From positions 100,690 through 164,689 of the forward strand of contig NZ_JAPDDT010000015.1 of the NCBI RefSeq assembly GCF_025950235.1: DNA of 64,000 bases, given 5' to 3'. The position numbers and the translations under genes are program-made. Positions 50,163-58,581 of the stretch are shown here, piece by piece (the stretch's first letter is position 1; each line of letters begins with the position of its first letter). The notes under the pieces are model-generated. The model was not told where the DNA came from and searched no databases. It was given only the letters and a program-made list of their open reading frames with translations. This stretch comes from Luteolibacter arcticus (GTDB lineage: Bacteria > Verrucomicrobiota > Verrucomicrobiia > Verrucomicrobiales > Akkermansiaceae).

Positions 50163-53081
50163 ATGATGATCATCTTGCGTCTTAGCCTCGTTGCGCTTCT
50201 TTTGCTCTTTCCAGTTCTTCGTGCCGAGGTAGGGGTTTTCGTTCCACCTGATCCGACTCCGAAAACTCGACTGGAACGGATCGAACTGGAGCCCGGACGT
50301 CCCTTCGACTGTCTGGTGGTGGAAACCATTCCGGGTGTCTCGTATGCGATCGAAGCTTCTGATGACCTGCTCCAGTGGGAAAGACTCGGGGATCCCCATT
50401 TCGGCCTCGGGCATGAGATTGTGACACCAATAATTGAGCGCGTCGTGGTGACTCCTCCGGAAGAACCGGATCCGGATCCATCGCCCTCCGGACCTCCTGA
50501 GCGGTTCGTCTCCCTCCTCCTGCGCCCGGCAACTACCGGCGGCTTGATTGCTTCCTTCCATTCACTGGACTCTGAGGGGACGGTAGTCCGTCATTTTCCG
50601 GAACTCGAGCTATCGCAGGAATGGCAGCAAGTGCCCCTTTTCGTCTCCTCTTACTTTTCCGGCCACACCTTCGCCATTTGGCGTCCTGGTGCAGCACTCC
50701 CTCCACCGGCCACGCCGCTTCCGGCACTTGGCCCGAAGGATCAGACCGCGCTTGAGATCTTTGAAGCTCACTTCGCGGACATGGATCTGGAGGTTCAGCA
50801 GAGCGTTGCGAGATCTCGAAATCAGCCGCCTCCGCCTCCGTCTGCCCCCGGAAGCAGACGCTTCTTCCGGGTCAAAGGAGATGCTGGGGGCGATGCCGAT
50901 GGGGACGGCACGCCGGACTGGCTGGAGCTTGCCGTGGCCGCTGCGGGTGGGGAGGATGCTGCTTTCGGCGATCCCTTCAATGCCGACGCCGATGGCAACG
51001 GCACACCGGACGGTCAGGAGAAGGATGCCGACGAGGACGGGATCGTTGATACTGTCGATGCCGCTCCTGGCGACAATGCTGTCCAATGGCAGAAAGGTGA
51101 TCATCTCCTCTTCGCGCTCTTTCCGGTCACCGGCACCGGTGCCATCGCCCATGTGAATGACCAGGGCGACGTGCTCTATCGGGAATCGGTTTGGCACAAT
51201 GGCGCTCCGCTCGCTCTCAATCCCGCGAGTGGAGCCCTGCTTTCGGATTGCTACGCCATCGGCATTGGCGACAACGGTTTCATTCTGGGCATCGGCGATA
51301 TCGATCCTCCGGGGGATGCCGGCGTGTCGAAAACCCATTGCATGGTGACTTGGCCGGTGGCGGGAGGTGACCCGATGCCCCTGAAAATCGGAGAAAACTA
51401 TCTGGTCCCGGTGGCGCATGCGTTGCCCGGCGGAGAGGCGCATGTCGGTTTCCCGGCTCCCTCCGACATGAACGTCAACCCCGACGGGAAGTTTGTCGCT
51501 AATCTGGGGGCGCTGGTCTCCGGTCCTGGATCCGGCGGCACTTACTTCACAGTGCAGGTGGATCGCGAGGCCGAAGCTCCCCGCCAGATCTGGCAGGGAA
51601 CCGCCGGCAGCCCCACCGTGACCCAAGTCGCGGCCGCCGGGGAGCAAACCGTCTGGATCGCTTCCAACGGGCTTGAATGCGGGACGGACGATCTGGGGAG
51701 ATTCAAAGCGGGCGATCATGTTTTCAACGGTCCTTACAGCCGCGTCGCCAAGCTTCCGGGCGGGGGGCTTGGCGCGTTCGCCGATAGTGCTCTAAAGCCC
51801 TTTTTCCTCGATTCGTCCGACTCCACTTGGAAAGAAAACGGCACCCTCAAGTCGGCTGTGGACTTCTCGTCGGAAGGGCGGTTTGCCCTCCAGCCTTCCT
51901 GGAATGTCTGGCTCAGCGACTTCGATATCCGCCCGGGACATGAGATGGCTCCCGGTTTGCCCGGGGCTTGGCGGGGAATGGGGGTCCGGTTTGCCGATAC
52001 CACCCGCCACGGGTGGACCTTGACCCTGAAGAGCGACGAAAACGCGCCTCTCGAGGCCATGCTTGGCGTGCCGCTCCGCCTCTCCACCGACACTCCTGCC
52101 AGCGGCCTGGACAGCCAGTCGGCCGCTGCCAGCGACGGGAGCCCATATTCCGCCGTGCTCCGTGCCGGGAACAAGGATGAGTTCTGGATCATGGTGCCCG
52201 CCGGCGGCTCCACCACCGTACGCGTCAAAAGTACTGCCAGCGCCGCCGTTCCCATTGTGATCGACCAGACCGGTGCTGTGACCACCGATCCCGCCTCGCT
52301 CACGAGCGCCGATCAAACGATCGCGCTCTCGGCCCCGGCCTCGGCGCATGGGCAGGAGTTCGCCCTCTCCTTGAAGATCGGTGCGGTCCCCTCCGCCTCC
52401 GTTCCCATCCGCGTCAAGGTGATGAAGCCCCGCGTGGTAAATGTTTCCGTCAGGCCCTTGAAGCGACCCAATTTCACGGAGACGAATCCGCCGAGCAACC
52501 TGCCGCCGCTTCCGACCGAACTGGAGATGGAAACCTATTTGAATGGCGTCTTCCAGTCTCAGGTCGGGGTGACTTTCAATGTCATCCCGAAGGACGAGAG
52601 CGAAATGGCTGCTGACCCCGGGCAGTCTCTCGATCCAGTAACCGTTCCCCAAACCACGTTAGACGCTATCGTCGCAGGGAAAACGGAGGGCCACATACAG
52701 ATCTTCGTCACCGGAGGCTATGCCAGCTTGGGAACTCCCTCCCAAACCAACCCGTCCTTGGGGGGCTGGACTCCCGACGGCGGCGACGGCGGAGGAACCA
52801 AAATCTGGCTCCCCGTGAGGGCTCTGGTCGGCGGAGATGCCGCCGGTAAGGAACGATGGCTGAATAGCTTGGCCCATGAAACCGGGCATGTGTTCTGGGG
52901 GGAAGGTCACCCGAACGATAAAAGCAATCCCGGCATGGCAGCCCTGCCCGGCACCGATCTGACCCTTCGACTGATGTACACCTACCAAGGCAGCGGCGCT
53001 CCACCGAAGCTGATTGTCAAAGCGGAATGGGATGAGGCGGAGGGTTGGTTGGAGAGGAACGTGAGGGACGAGGAAGACTAA
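50163..53081 (+). CDS. secreted zincin-like protein
   Basis: 972 residues from ATG 50163; the frame continues upstream to 50106. Signal peptide MMIILRLSLVALLLLFPVLR. Residues about 40-65 hold a YAIEASDDLLQW strand motif seen in Verrucomicrobiota secreted proteins. Calcium-loop repeats follow (DADGDGTPDWLELA, DADGNGTPDGQEKDADEDGI, about 240-300). A propeller-like middle leads to a C-terminal peptidase-like part with HETGHVFWGEGH at 905-916, then LTLRLMYTYQG. HExxH suggests a zinc protease, but the third His is one residue further than in metzincins. It ends with TAATG overlapping the next start. Its 3' end is duplicated at 53923. Confidence 0.75.
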   Translation: MMIILRLSLVALLLLFPVLRAEVGVFVPPDPTPKTRLERIELEPGRPFDCLVVETIPGVSYAIEASDDLLQWERLGDPHFGLGHEIVTPIIERVVVTPPEEPDPDPSPSGPPERFVSLLLRPATTGGLIASFHSLDSEGTVVRHFPELELSQEWQQVPLFVSSYFSGHTFAIWRPGAALPPPATPLPALGPKDQTALEIFEAHFADMDLEVQQSVARSRNQPPPPPSAPGSRRFFRVKGDAGGDADGDGTPDWLELAVAAAGGEDAAFGDPFNADADGNGTPDGQEKDADEDGIVDTVDAAPGDNAVQWQKGDHLLFALFPVTGTGAIAHVNDQGDVLYRESVWHNGAPLALNPASGALLSDCYAIGIGDNGFILGIGDIDPPGDAGVSKTHCMVTWPVAGGDPMPLKIGENYLVPVAHALPGGEAHVGFPAPSDMNVNPDGKFVANLGALVSGPGSGGTYFTVQVDREAEAPRQIWQGTAGSPTVTQVAAAGEQTVWIASNGLECGTDDLGRFKAGDHVFNGPYSRVAKLPGGGLGAFADSALKPFFLDSSDSTWKENGTLKSAVDFSSEGRFALQPSWNVWLSDFDIRPGHEMAPGLPGAWRGMGVRFADTTRHGWTLTLKSDENAPLEAMLGVPLRLSTDTPASGLDSQSAAASDGSPYSAVLRAGNKDEFWIMVPAGGSTTVRVKSTASAAVPIVIDQTGAVTTDPASLTSADQTIALSAPASAHGQEFALSLKIGAVPSASVPIRVKVMKPRVVNVSVRPLKRPNFTETNPPSNLPPLPTELEMETYLNGVFQSQVGVTFNVIPKDESEMAADPGQSLDPVTVPQTTLDAIVAGKTEGHIQIFVTGGYASLGTPSQTNPSLGGWTPDGGDGGGTKIWLPVRALVGGDAAGKERWLNSLAHETGHVFWGEGHPNDKSNPGMAALPGTDLTLRLMYTYQGSGAPPKLIVKAEWDEAEGWLERNVRDEED

Positions 53082-53920
53082 TGAAAGCTCTCTGTCCGAT
53101 AGGAATTTTCTTTCTCTGGTTCATGGTTCGGTTGTCGGCCGCGTTGCCGGATGTTCCCGATGATCAGCAGGGCGCGCAACGGTGGCTAAATCGACGGATC
53201 TTAGAAATTGAGCAAATCTCGACCAAACCAAATCATGAAGCATTGCCAAAATTGGGAGAAATGATCCGGCAACTAGGGGTGCTTGATTATCGAGACTGCG
53301 AAGAGAAAGAAGAAGTTATGAAAAAACTTCGAATTTACATAACTGAAATTCCCGGCCACGCAGAATGGTTCGGGAAGGAAATCAAGGCGATGACGGACAA
53401 CAAAATCAACCGTACCGGCCTCCAATTTGAAGGCGGGAGGGGCTGGTATTTCCAAACATTGTCCCAGCTACCTTCTCCCGAAACCGTCAAAGTGCTTGGC
53501 GAACAGCTCTTCGACGAGCGCTCTCCCTTCGAGGGCCCTCTCAACGAAGCGGAGTGGAAGCCGAGCTGTTATTTCGCCGCCGCTGCGCTCCATAACCTCG
53601 GGCTGGAAAATCCGCCGGTGAAGACGAGTTACGCCGACTACCGCAACGATCTCCGAACTTGGCAATTGTGGTTCGAGCAGGTCCGGGCTGGGACACGCAC
53701 CTTCTCCTTCAAGGGTGACAAGACGATCTATTCTCTCGCCGGTCCCGTTGCCGCGGCGCTCGATCCCGCCAACGGCCAGTCTGAATCTCCTCAACCGGTA
53801 CCGGACCTAGCGGGTGCTTCGCCCGGCTCGTCGAACCTTTCGGTGTGGATCGCGCTTTCGTTTGCAGTGGTGGCATTGATTCTCGCTGCCAAGTTCGCTT
53901 TTGCAAAGAAACCGGCGTGA
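53081..53920 (+). CDS. signal-peptide plus C-terminal-anchor protein A
   Basis: 279 residues from ATG 53081, whose A overlaps the zincin stop (TAATG), so translation is coupled. N-terminal signal (GIFFLWFMVRLSAAL), a helical N-region, a conserved core (PGHAEWFGKEIKAMTDNKIN, GWYFQTLSQL, DERSPFEGPLNEAEW, LWFEQVRAGTRTFSFKGDKT) and a C-terminal helix (LSVWIALSFAVVALILAAKF) with a basic tail. Orientation suggests the core is periplasmic. I do not recognise the family. Nearest relative is the protein encoded at 54131. Confidence 0.75.
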   Translation: MKALCPIGIFFLWFMVRLSAALPDVPDDQQGAQRWLNRRILEIEQISTKPNHEALPKLGEMIRQLGVLDYRDCEEKEEVMKKLRIYITEIPGHAEWFGKEIKAMTDNKINRTGLQFEGGRGWYFQTLSQLPSPETVKVLGEQLFDERSPFEGPLNEAEWKPSCYFAAAALHNLGLENPPVKTSYADYRNDLRTWQLWFEQVRAGTRTFSFKGDKTIYSLAGPVAAALDPANGQSESPQPVPDLAGASPGSSNLSVWIALSFAVVALILAAKFAFAKKPA

Positions 53921-53922
53921 CC

Positions 53923-54125
53923 GCTTGGCCCACGAAACCGGTCACGTTTTCTGGGGGAGAGGCCATCCGAACGACAAAAGCAATCCCGGCATGACAGCCC
54001 TGCCCGGCACTGACCTGACCCTTCGACTCATGTATACCTACCAAGGCGGCGGCGCTCCCCCGAAGCTCATCGTCAAGGCGGAGTGGGATGAAGCGGAAGA
54101 TTGGTTAGAAGGAAACGTCGACTAA
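53923..54125 (+). pseudogene. partial duplicate of the zincin 3' end
   Basis: About 67 codons repeat 52867-53081: LAHETGHVFWGRGHPNDKSN, PGTDLTLRLMYTYQG, WDEAEDWLEGNVD. Most nucleotide differences are synonymous; E914 is R here. It starts at GCTTGG directly after the stop of protein A, without a good start codon, so it is probably not expressed. It is the left part of a tandem duplication unit (52867-53922 copied as 53923-54957). Confidence 0.8.
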
Positions 54126-54130
54126 TAGGA

Positions 54131-54955
54131 ATGAAACCGATCTTGATCCTGGTGATATTTGCGTACCTGCTCCAAGGGGCCTGCATCGCGTTGCCTGAAG
54201 ATCCTGCTGACTACGCGGAATGGGAGGCGCGGCAACTTGCGGCAATCGAGGAGCGGAAAGCCCTTCCGCCGGAGCAGGCTATCCCGAATCTAGGAAAGTG
54301 GGTTCGCAAGTATTCGCTCAACACTCATGTCGAGAAAGGAGACCGGGTGGTCTACAGCAGTGCTCGCGATTTGCTTCTTTCAATTCCCGGCCATGCCGAA
54401 TGGTTCGGTAAGGAAATCAAGGCGATGACGGACAACGAAATCAACCGCACCGGACTCCAATTCGAAGGCGGAAGAGGCTGGTATTTCCAAACATTGTCCC
54501 ACTTGCAAAGTCCCGAAACCGTCAAGGTGCTTGGCGCGCAACTCTTCGACGAACGCTCTCCGTTTGAGGGGCCCATCAACGAAGCGGAGTGGATGCCAAG
54601 TTCCTGTTTCGCCGTGATTTCCCTTCACAACCTCGGCTTGGAGAACCCGCCCGTGAAGTCGAAGAATCCCGACCACCGCAACGACGTTCGCTCCTGGCAG
54701 CTATGGTTCGAGCAGGTACGGGCCGGGACACGGACTTTCTCCTTCAAGGGCGACAAGACGATTTATTCGCTCGCCGGACCGGTTTCCACGGCGCTTGATC
54801 CAAGCGAAGCTCGGCCCGGCTCTCCTCAACCGGGACCCGACTCTGCCAGTGTCTCGCCCGGCTCATCGAACCTTTCGGTGTGGATCGCGCTTTCGCTGGC
54901 AGTGATGGCATTGATTCTCGCTGCCAAGTTCGCCTTTGCGAGGAAAGCGGCATGA
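54131..54955 (+). CDS. signal-peptide plus C-terminal-anchor protein B
   Basis: 274 residues from ATG 54131. Signal peptide PILILVIFAYLLQGACIALP. From IPGHAEWFGKEIKAMTDNEI onwards it is nearly the same as protein A, including SPGSSNLSVWIALSLAV and the C-terminal anchor. The first ~90 residues are unrelated or fast diverging. This pattern of variable N-region with fixed C-region suggests that the N-region contacts a partner under diversifying pressure, or gene conversion of the C-region. It ends at ATGACC; the displaced cbpM end follows directly. Confidence 0.75.
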   Translation: MKPILILVIFAYLLQGACIALPEDPADYAEWEARQLAAIEERKALPPEQAIPNLGKWVRKYSLNTHVEKGDRVVYSSARDLLLSIPGHAEWFGKEIKAMTDNEINRTGLQFEGGRGWYFQTLSHLQSPETVKVLGAQLFDERSPFEGPINEAEWMPSSCFAVISLHNLGLENPPVKSKNPDHRNDVRSWQLWFEQVRAGTRTFSFKGDKTIYSLAGPVSTALDPSEARPGSPQPGPDSASVSPGSSNLSVWIALSLAVMALILAAKFAFARKAA

Positions 54956-55010
54956 CCGCTTGGAATCCGCAGAACGCGAGTTGCGGATGATGCGGGAGCG
55001 ATTAAGGTGA
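54954..55010 (+). pseudogene. displaced duplicate of the cbpM 3' end
   Basis: Reads DRLESAERELRMMRERLR-stop, identical in protein to 49888-49944, but seven of nineteen codons differ, all synonymous (for example TCT/TCC, CGC/CGG, TTG/TTA, CGA/AGG). It follows protein B without a gap. Neutral decay would give amino acid changes, so this sequence was under coding selection in another cbpM before it came to lie here. Confidence 0.85.
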
Positions 55011-55120
55011 CAGTGGATGCCCTCTTTTCAAGATTCGGGGAATAAAGTCGTTTGACCGCTGGCGGAACGGTGGCACTTGTTAGAAGTCGGCGATCAAATC
55101 CGACGGAACCCGAATTGAAT

Positions 55121-55351
55121 ATGAAGCTTACCTACTTGATTGCCGCCGCGTCCCTTGCTTGCTTCAGCGCTTGCGAAAAGAAAGAGACGCCGGAAGTGAA
55201 GGAAAAGATCGATGACGCTCTGGACCGCCGTCCGAACGAGGGAATCAAGGATGCCGCGGAAGACGTCAAGGACGCGGCCAAGGATGCTGGTGGCGAGGTG
55301 AAGGACGCCGCGAAGGACCTCAAGGACGACGTGAAGGACGCGACGCGCTGA
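55121..55351 (+). CDS. small lipoprotein-like, LEA-like repeat protein
   Basis: 76 residues from ATG 55121. A hydrophobic leader ends SLACFSAC, a lipobox-like site with Cys18 or so as the lipidated residue. The mature part is highly charged with KDAAEDVKDAAKDAGGEVKD-type 7-11-residue repeats, an amphipathic helix like LEA or YtxH stress proteins. It is probably anchored in a membrane of the envelope. Confidence 0.7.
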   Translation: MKLTYLIAAASLACFSACEKKETPEVKEKIDDALDRRPNEGIKDAAEDVKDAAKDAGGEVKDAAKDLKDDVKDATR

Positions 55352-55460
55352 TCGGTGCGCCCCGATTTTTTCCTGATTCCGAAATCATTTAAGATCACCC
55401 GCTTCTCCTCTGGCCTGAGCAAGGTCGATGGGGGAAGCGGGATTCTTCTGTGCCCGATCG

Positions 55461-55850
55461 TCACTTCAGGACCCGGTGGACCTTGCGGAAGACCAGCGCG
55501 CCGCACATGGCGCCTAACATATCGGCCGCAAGATCGGCGGGATCGTTGCCGCTGCGGCCGGGGACTTTCGTCTGGTGCCACTCGTCCGACACGCCAGTCA
55601 TGAAGCAGACGAGGAAGGTGAGGGCAAAGATGAGGCCCCAGTTCGGATTCTCCGGACGACGCCGAAACAGGAAGGCGGAGAACAGGCCCGCGCCGCCGAA
55701 GAAGTAGCCGAAGTGGAGGAGCTTGTCGCTGGCCCGGAAATCGAGGCCCGGCGGGAAGTGCTGCACCCGTGAGGAGAGCCACCACAGCGTGCCGAACCAG
55801 ATCGCGAACGCGGCGAGCCAGAACCAAGGCTGGCGAGTCAGGCGGCGCAT
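55461..55850 (-). CDS. VanZ-family membrane protein
   Basis: 129 residues with four hydrophobic segments. DKLLHFGYFFGGAGLFSAFL, GVSDEWHQTKVPGRSGNDPA and DLAADMLGAMCGALVF match the VanZ-like family: HFxxY, a DEWHQ motif and a DLAAD motif. Family members link to envelope stress and glycopeptide tolerance in Firmicutes; here the role is unknown. It stands alone. Confidence 0.9.
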   Translation of the reverse strand: MRRLTRQPWFWLAAFAIWFGTLWWLSSRVQHFPPGLDFRASDKLLHFGYFFGGAGLFSAFLFRRRPENPNWGLIFALTFLVCFMTGVSDEWHQTKVPGRSGNDPADLAADMLGAMCGALVFRKVHRVLK

Positions 55851-55960
55851 CGAATCAGAGGGTCCGATGGAGATGGAGCAGGAGGAAAGGGAGGGAACAG
55901 AGAGGGATCATGGATTTCTCCGCGGTCTCTGTTTTCTCCCCTGAAGATCCGCTCCCTTGC

Positions 55961-56245
55961 TTACTGCTTGCGCAGCTCGTCCTCGAGCCGCTCGGCCAGC
56001 CACTGCTTCATCATCGACTGGTAATTGAGGAAGCGTGAGCGGGCGATGCGCTTGATGCGGGACAGCATGCGCGGGTCGAAGCGCAGCGTGATGGTCGTGG
56101 ATTCACGCGAGTCGGGCTCATGGATGGAGCCGGACATGAGCCGGGCCTCCAGTTCATGGGTTTCCCAGAAGCGGGCTTCGGCTTCTTCGTCGTCAAAGAT
56201 CGGGATGTCCGACCAGCGGGCGATGGGCTGCATGGGCTGGCTCAT
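55961..56245 (-). CDS. BrnA-type antitoxin
   Basis: 94 residues from ATG 56245, overlapping the toxin stop (TAATG). SDIPIFDDEEAEARFWETHE is the typical N-terminal toxin-binding region of CopG/BrnA-like antitoxins; STTITLRFDPRMLSRIKRIA is the ribbon-helix-helix DNA-binding part. It neutralises the BrnT-like toxin and represses the operon promoter upstream of 56517. Confidence 0.85.
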   Translation of the reverse strand: MSQPMQPIARWSDIPIFDDEEAEARFWETHELEARLMSGSIHEPDSRESTTITLRFDPRMLSRIKRIARSRFLNYQSMMKQWLAERLEDELRKQ

Positions 56246-56517
56246 TATTTGAACTCGGCGTATTTGCGCTCGTAGAATCGTTGTTCCCCGTCGCTCATCG
56301 GCCGTGCGGCGATGACGCGGGTGCGTTTGCCGTCGGTCCAGAAGCACACGAAGAGGAGGCGGTCCGCGACGGTGCGGCCGAGGGCGTAAAAGCGGCTTTC
56401 GCCCGACTCCTGGTCGGGAAGCAGGCGCAAACCGAACGGGTCCTCAAGGGCCTCCTCGAGTTCGCGGGGCTTGATGGACTTCAGGTCGAAGTGGACGTCG
56501 ATGAGGTCGAGTTCCAT
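56245..56517 (-). CDS. BrnT-type toxin
   Basis: 90 residues from ATG 56517. VHFDLKSIKPRELEEALEDP, RFYALGRTVADRLLFVCFWT and RVIAARPMSDGEQRFYERKY match the RelE-fold BrnT family (mRNA cleavage). It is upstream of and translationally coupled to the antitoxin, the BrnT-first order normal for this type. Confidence 0.85.
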   Translation of the reverse strand: MELDLIDVHFDLKSIKPRELEEALEDPFGLRLLPDQESGESRFYALGRTVADRLLFVCFWTDGKRTRVIAARPMSDGEQRFYERKYAEFK

Positions 56518-56644
56518 AGGGAATCGGTTGCGGCCCGCAGAAAACACAAGAATCGCGGGCTTGGGAATGGGAAATTGGAAATAAGGGGGAAAGCCGGATT
56601 TCCGGTCGTCTAACGACGTGTAGCCCCGGATTTACAATGCCCAT

Positions 56645-58576
56645 TCAATCGTCGCCGAAAAGATCGACGGCGAGGCGGGCGACGGTGTCGGAGCTGATGA
56701 TGAAGGGCTGTGGCTCGCTGCTGATGCGGCCGAAGAAGAAGCGGTTCTGCCGGCTATCGCTGGCGGGAGCGAGCAGGATCTCGCGGCGCTGGATGCCGGC
56801 CTCCTCGTTGTCCGCATCGCGGAGCTTGATGCCGAGGGTGAAGCGCATGGCCGGCTTGGCCAGGGCGGCGCGGGCGTTGGCGTCGTCGGCTGCGAGCCAG
56901 CTATCGCCACGGAGCTTGAGCAGCGGGTCGAGCAGCCGGTTGGCGCGCTCGGTGATCAGCTCGGCGGAGCGGTCGGTGTCGCCCTCGTGGGCGGTCCATG
57001 ACTCGTCATTCCAGCGGTAGCCGAGCTTGAGGTCGGGGCTACCTTCCATCTGCCGCTCGATGAAAGCGAGGTCGAAGGAGGCGATGTTCAGGACATCCGG
57101 CTGCCGCCATTGCCAGATCTTGGTGGAGATCTCGTTGATGAAGGCGTCGTCCAGCTTCATCACCCGGGGCACACCGGCATGCATCGCGTGCCATGTGCCA
57201 TCGCGGCCCTGGCCGAAGTGCAGGTCGACGACCTTTTCGGCGTTGGTCACGATGCGCAGCTTGAGGGCGGGGCGGTCGAGACCGTAGGGGGTAAGATCGA
57301 CCGCGGCGTCGCTGGGGAAGCCGATGACCTTGGTTTCGGTCACGGCCTTCAGCAGCCGATAGAGCGACATCTCATTGAGCGGCTCCATGCGGCCGGCGGG
57401 ATTCTGGACCTGCCAGCGGCCGCCCTTCGGGCAGGCGAGCGCGATTTCCTCGGAGGTGGCGGGGGAAATGAGAATCCCCTGGATGTCCACGACCTTGAGA
57501 TCGGTCAGGCGTGGGTCGCGCAACTCGTTGACCGTGTCCGGCAGGCCGGCGATGGAGACGAGGTCTTCGACGGGGATCTTGGTCGCCGGGGTGCCATCGG
57601 TGGCGAGGGTGGGGGCGAGCGGCTTGAGCCGCAGCTCGAAGACGGTACCGGGCCGGTCACTGACGGTGGCGAAGACGGTGTCGGCCTCGGGTGTCGCCGG
57701 CGGCATGATTTCCATCACGACCTCCTCGGGCTGGCCGAAATGCTTGATAGCGATGCGCTGGCGGCCGTTCACGTCGTCGGCGGGCAAGGTGACCTCGGAG
57801 CGCTCGGCGATCTTCACGGCGCGCAGCAGGTAGAGGTCGGCGAGGAGCTTGTTCACCGCGGTCTCGTCGGTCAGCAGCTCGAGCGGCTTGGTGATGAGCC
57901 ATGGGGCCTTGGCGCCGGTGCGGGAGAGCACGACCTCCGACTCCGCGCTCTGAATGCGGACGGATTGCAGGGCGACGGGATTGAAGAAGAGCGGGTGATG
58001 GTCGCGCAGGTGACGGAGACCGTCGCGGAAGAGGAAGTGGATGTCGCCGGTGGTGGCGTAGATGTAGCCGCCGTGCTCGCCGTCCTGCGGCTGGAGAAAG
58101 ACGGTGGGGATCTCTTCCTTGGTCTTCGGGTCGCGGTGCAGCCACTCGGTCTTGCGGCCGAGCAGGTAGGTGGCGAGCGAGTTGCCGTCCTTGTCCTCGA
58201 TGCGCACGCCGATGGTGCCCTCGATGAGGCCGGCCTTGACGGTGTCGATCTTGCCTTCCGGGATGATGTCCTCGACGCGGGTGCCGAGGGTGAAATTGAG
58301 GATGCCATCCGCGGCGGACGGGTCCATGCGATCGGCCCACGGCTTGGCCACGCGCCAGATGCCTTTCTCGAAGATGCACTCGGCCTTCACCCCGTTGCCG
58401 GAGAGCAGGATACGGTGGATCTTCTGCGGGTCGAAGTCGTAGAGGCGGTCGCCGGTGACGGTGGTCTTCGGCCCGAGCAGGCGATCGAGGCTTCCTTCGG
58501 AAAAACGCAGCGAGGCGGTCAGGGCGGCCGCGACGGTCACCACGATCAGCAACAGCGTGAAGGAAATCGAACGCAT
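56645..58576 (-). CDS. DUF4340-family secreted/periplasmic protein
   Basis: 643 residues. One N-terminal helix (SISFTLLLIVVTVAAALTAS), then repeated DUF4340 units, e.g. LYDFDPQKIHRILLSGNGVK, VYATTGDIHFLFRDGLRHLR-like stretches, VDLHFGQGRDGTWHAM. This is the third member of the GldF-GldG-DUF4340 export set; it starts five bases after the GldG gene, so the three genes form an operon reading leftwards. It probably sits on the outer face of the inner membrane. Molecular role not established. Confidence 0.85.
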   Translation of the reverse strand: MRSISFTLLLIVVTVAAALTASLRFSEGSLDRLLGPKTTVTGDRLYDFDPQKIHRILLSGNGVKAECIFEKGIWRVAKPWADRMDPSAADGILNFTLGTRVEDIIPEGKIDTVKAGLIEGTIGVRIEDKDGNSLATYLLGRKTEWLHRDPKTKEEIPTVFLQPQDGEHGGYIYATTGDIHFLFRDGLRHLRDHHPLFFNPVALQSVRIQSAESEVVLSRTGAKAPWLITKPLELLTDETAVNKLLADLYLLRAVKIAERSEVTLPADDVNGRQRIAIKHFGQPEEVVMEIMPPATPEADTVFATVSDRPGTVFELRLKPLAPTLATDGTPATKIPVEDLVSIAGLPDTVNELRDPRLTDLKVVDIQGILISPATSEEIALACPKGGRWQVQNPAGRMEPLNEMSLYRLLKAVTETKVIGFPSDAAVDLTPYGLDRPALKLRIVTNAEKVVDLHFGQGRDGTWHAMHAGVPRVMKLDDAFINEISTKIWQWRQPDVLNIASFDLAFIERQMEGSPDLKLGYRWNDESWTAHEGDTDRSAELITERANRLLDPLLKLRGDSWLAADDANARAALAKPAMRFTLGIKLRDADNEEAGIQRREILLAPASDSRQNRFFFGRISSEPQPFIISSDTVARLAVDLFGDD

Positions 58577-58581
58577 GGATG

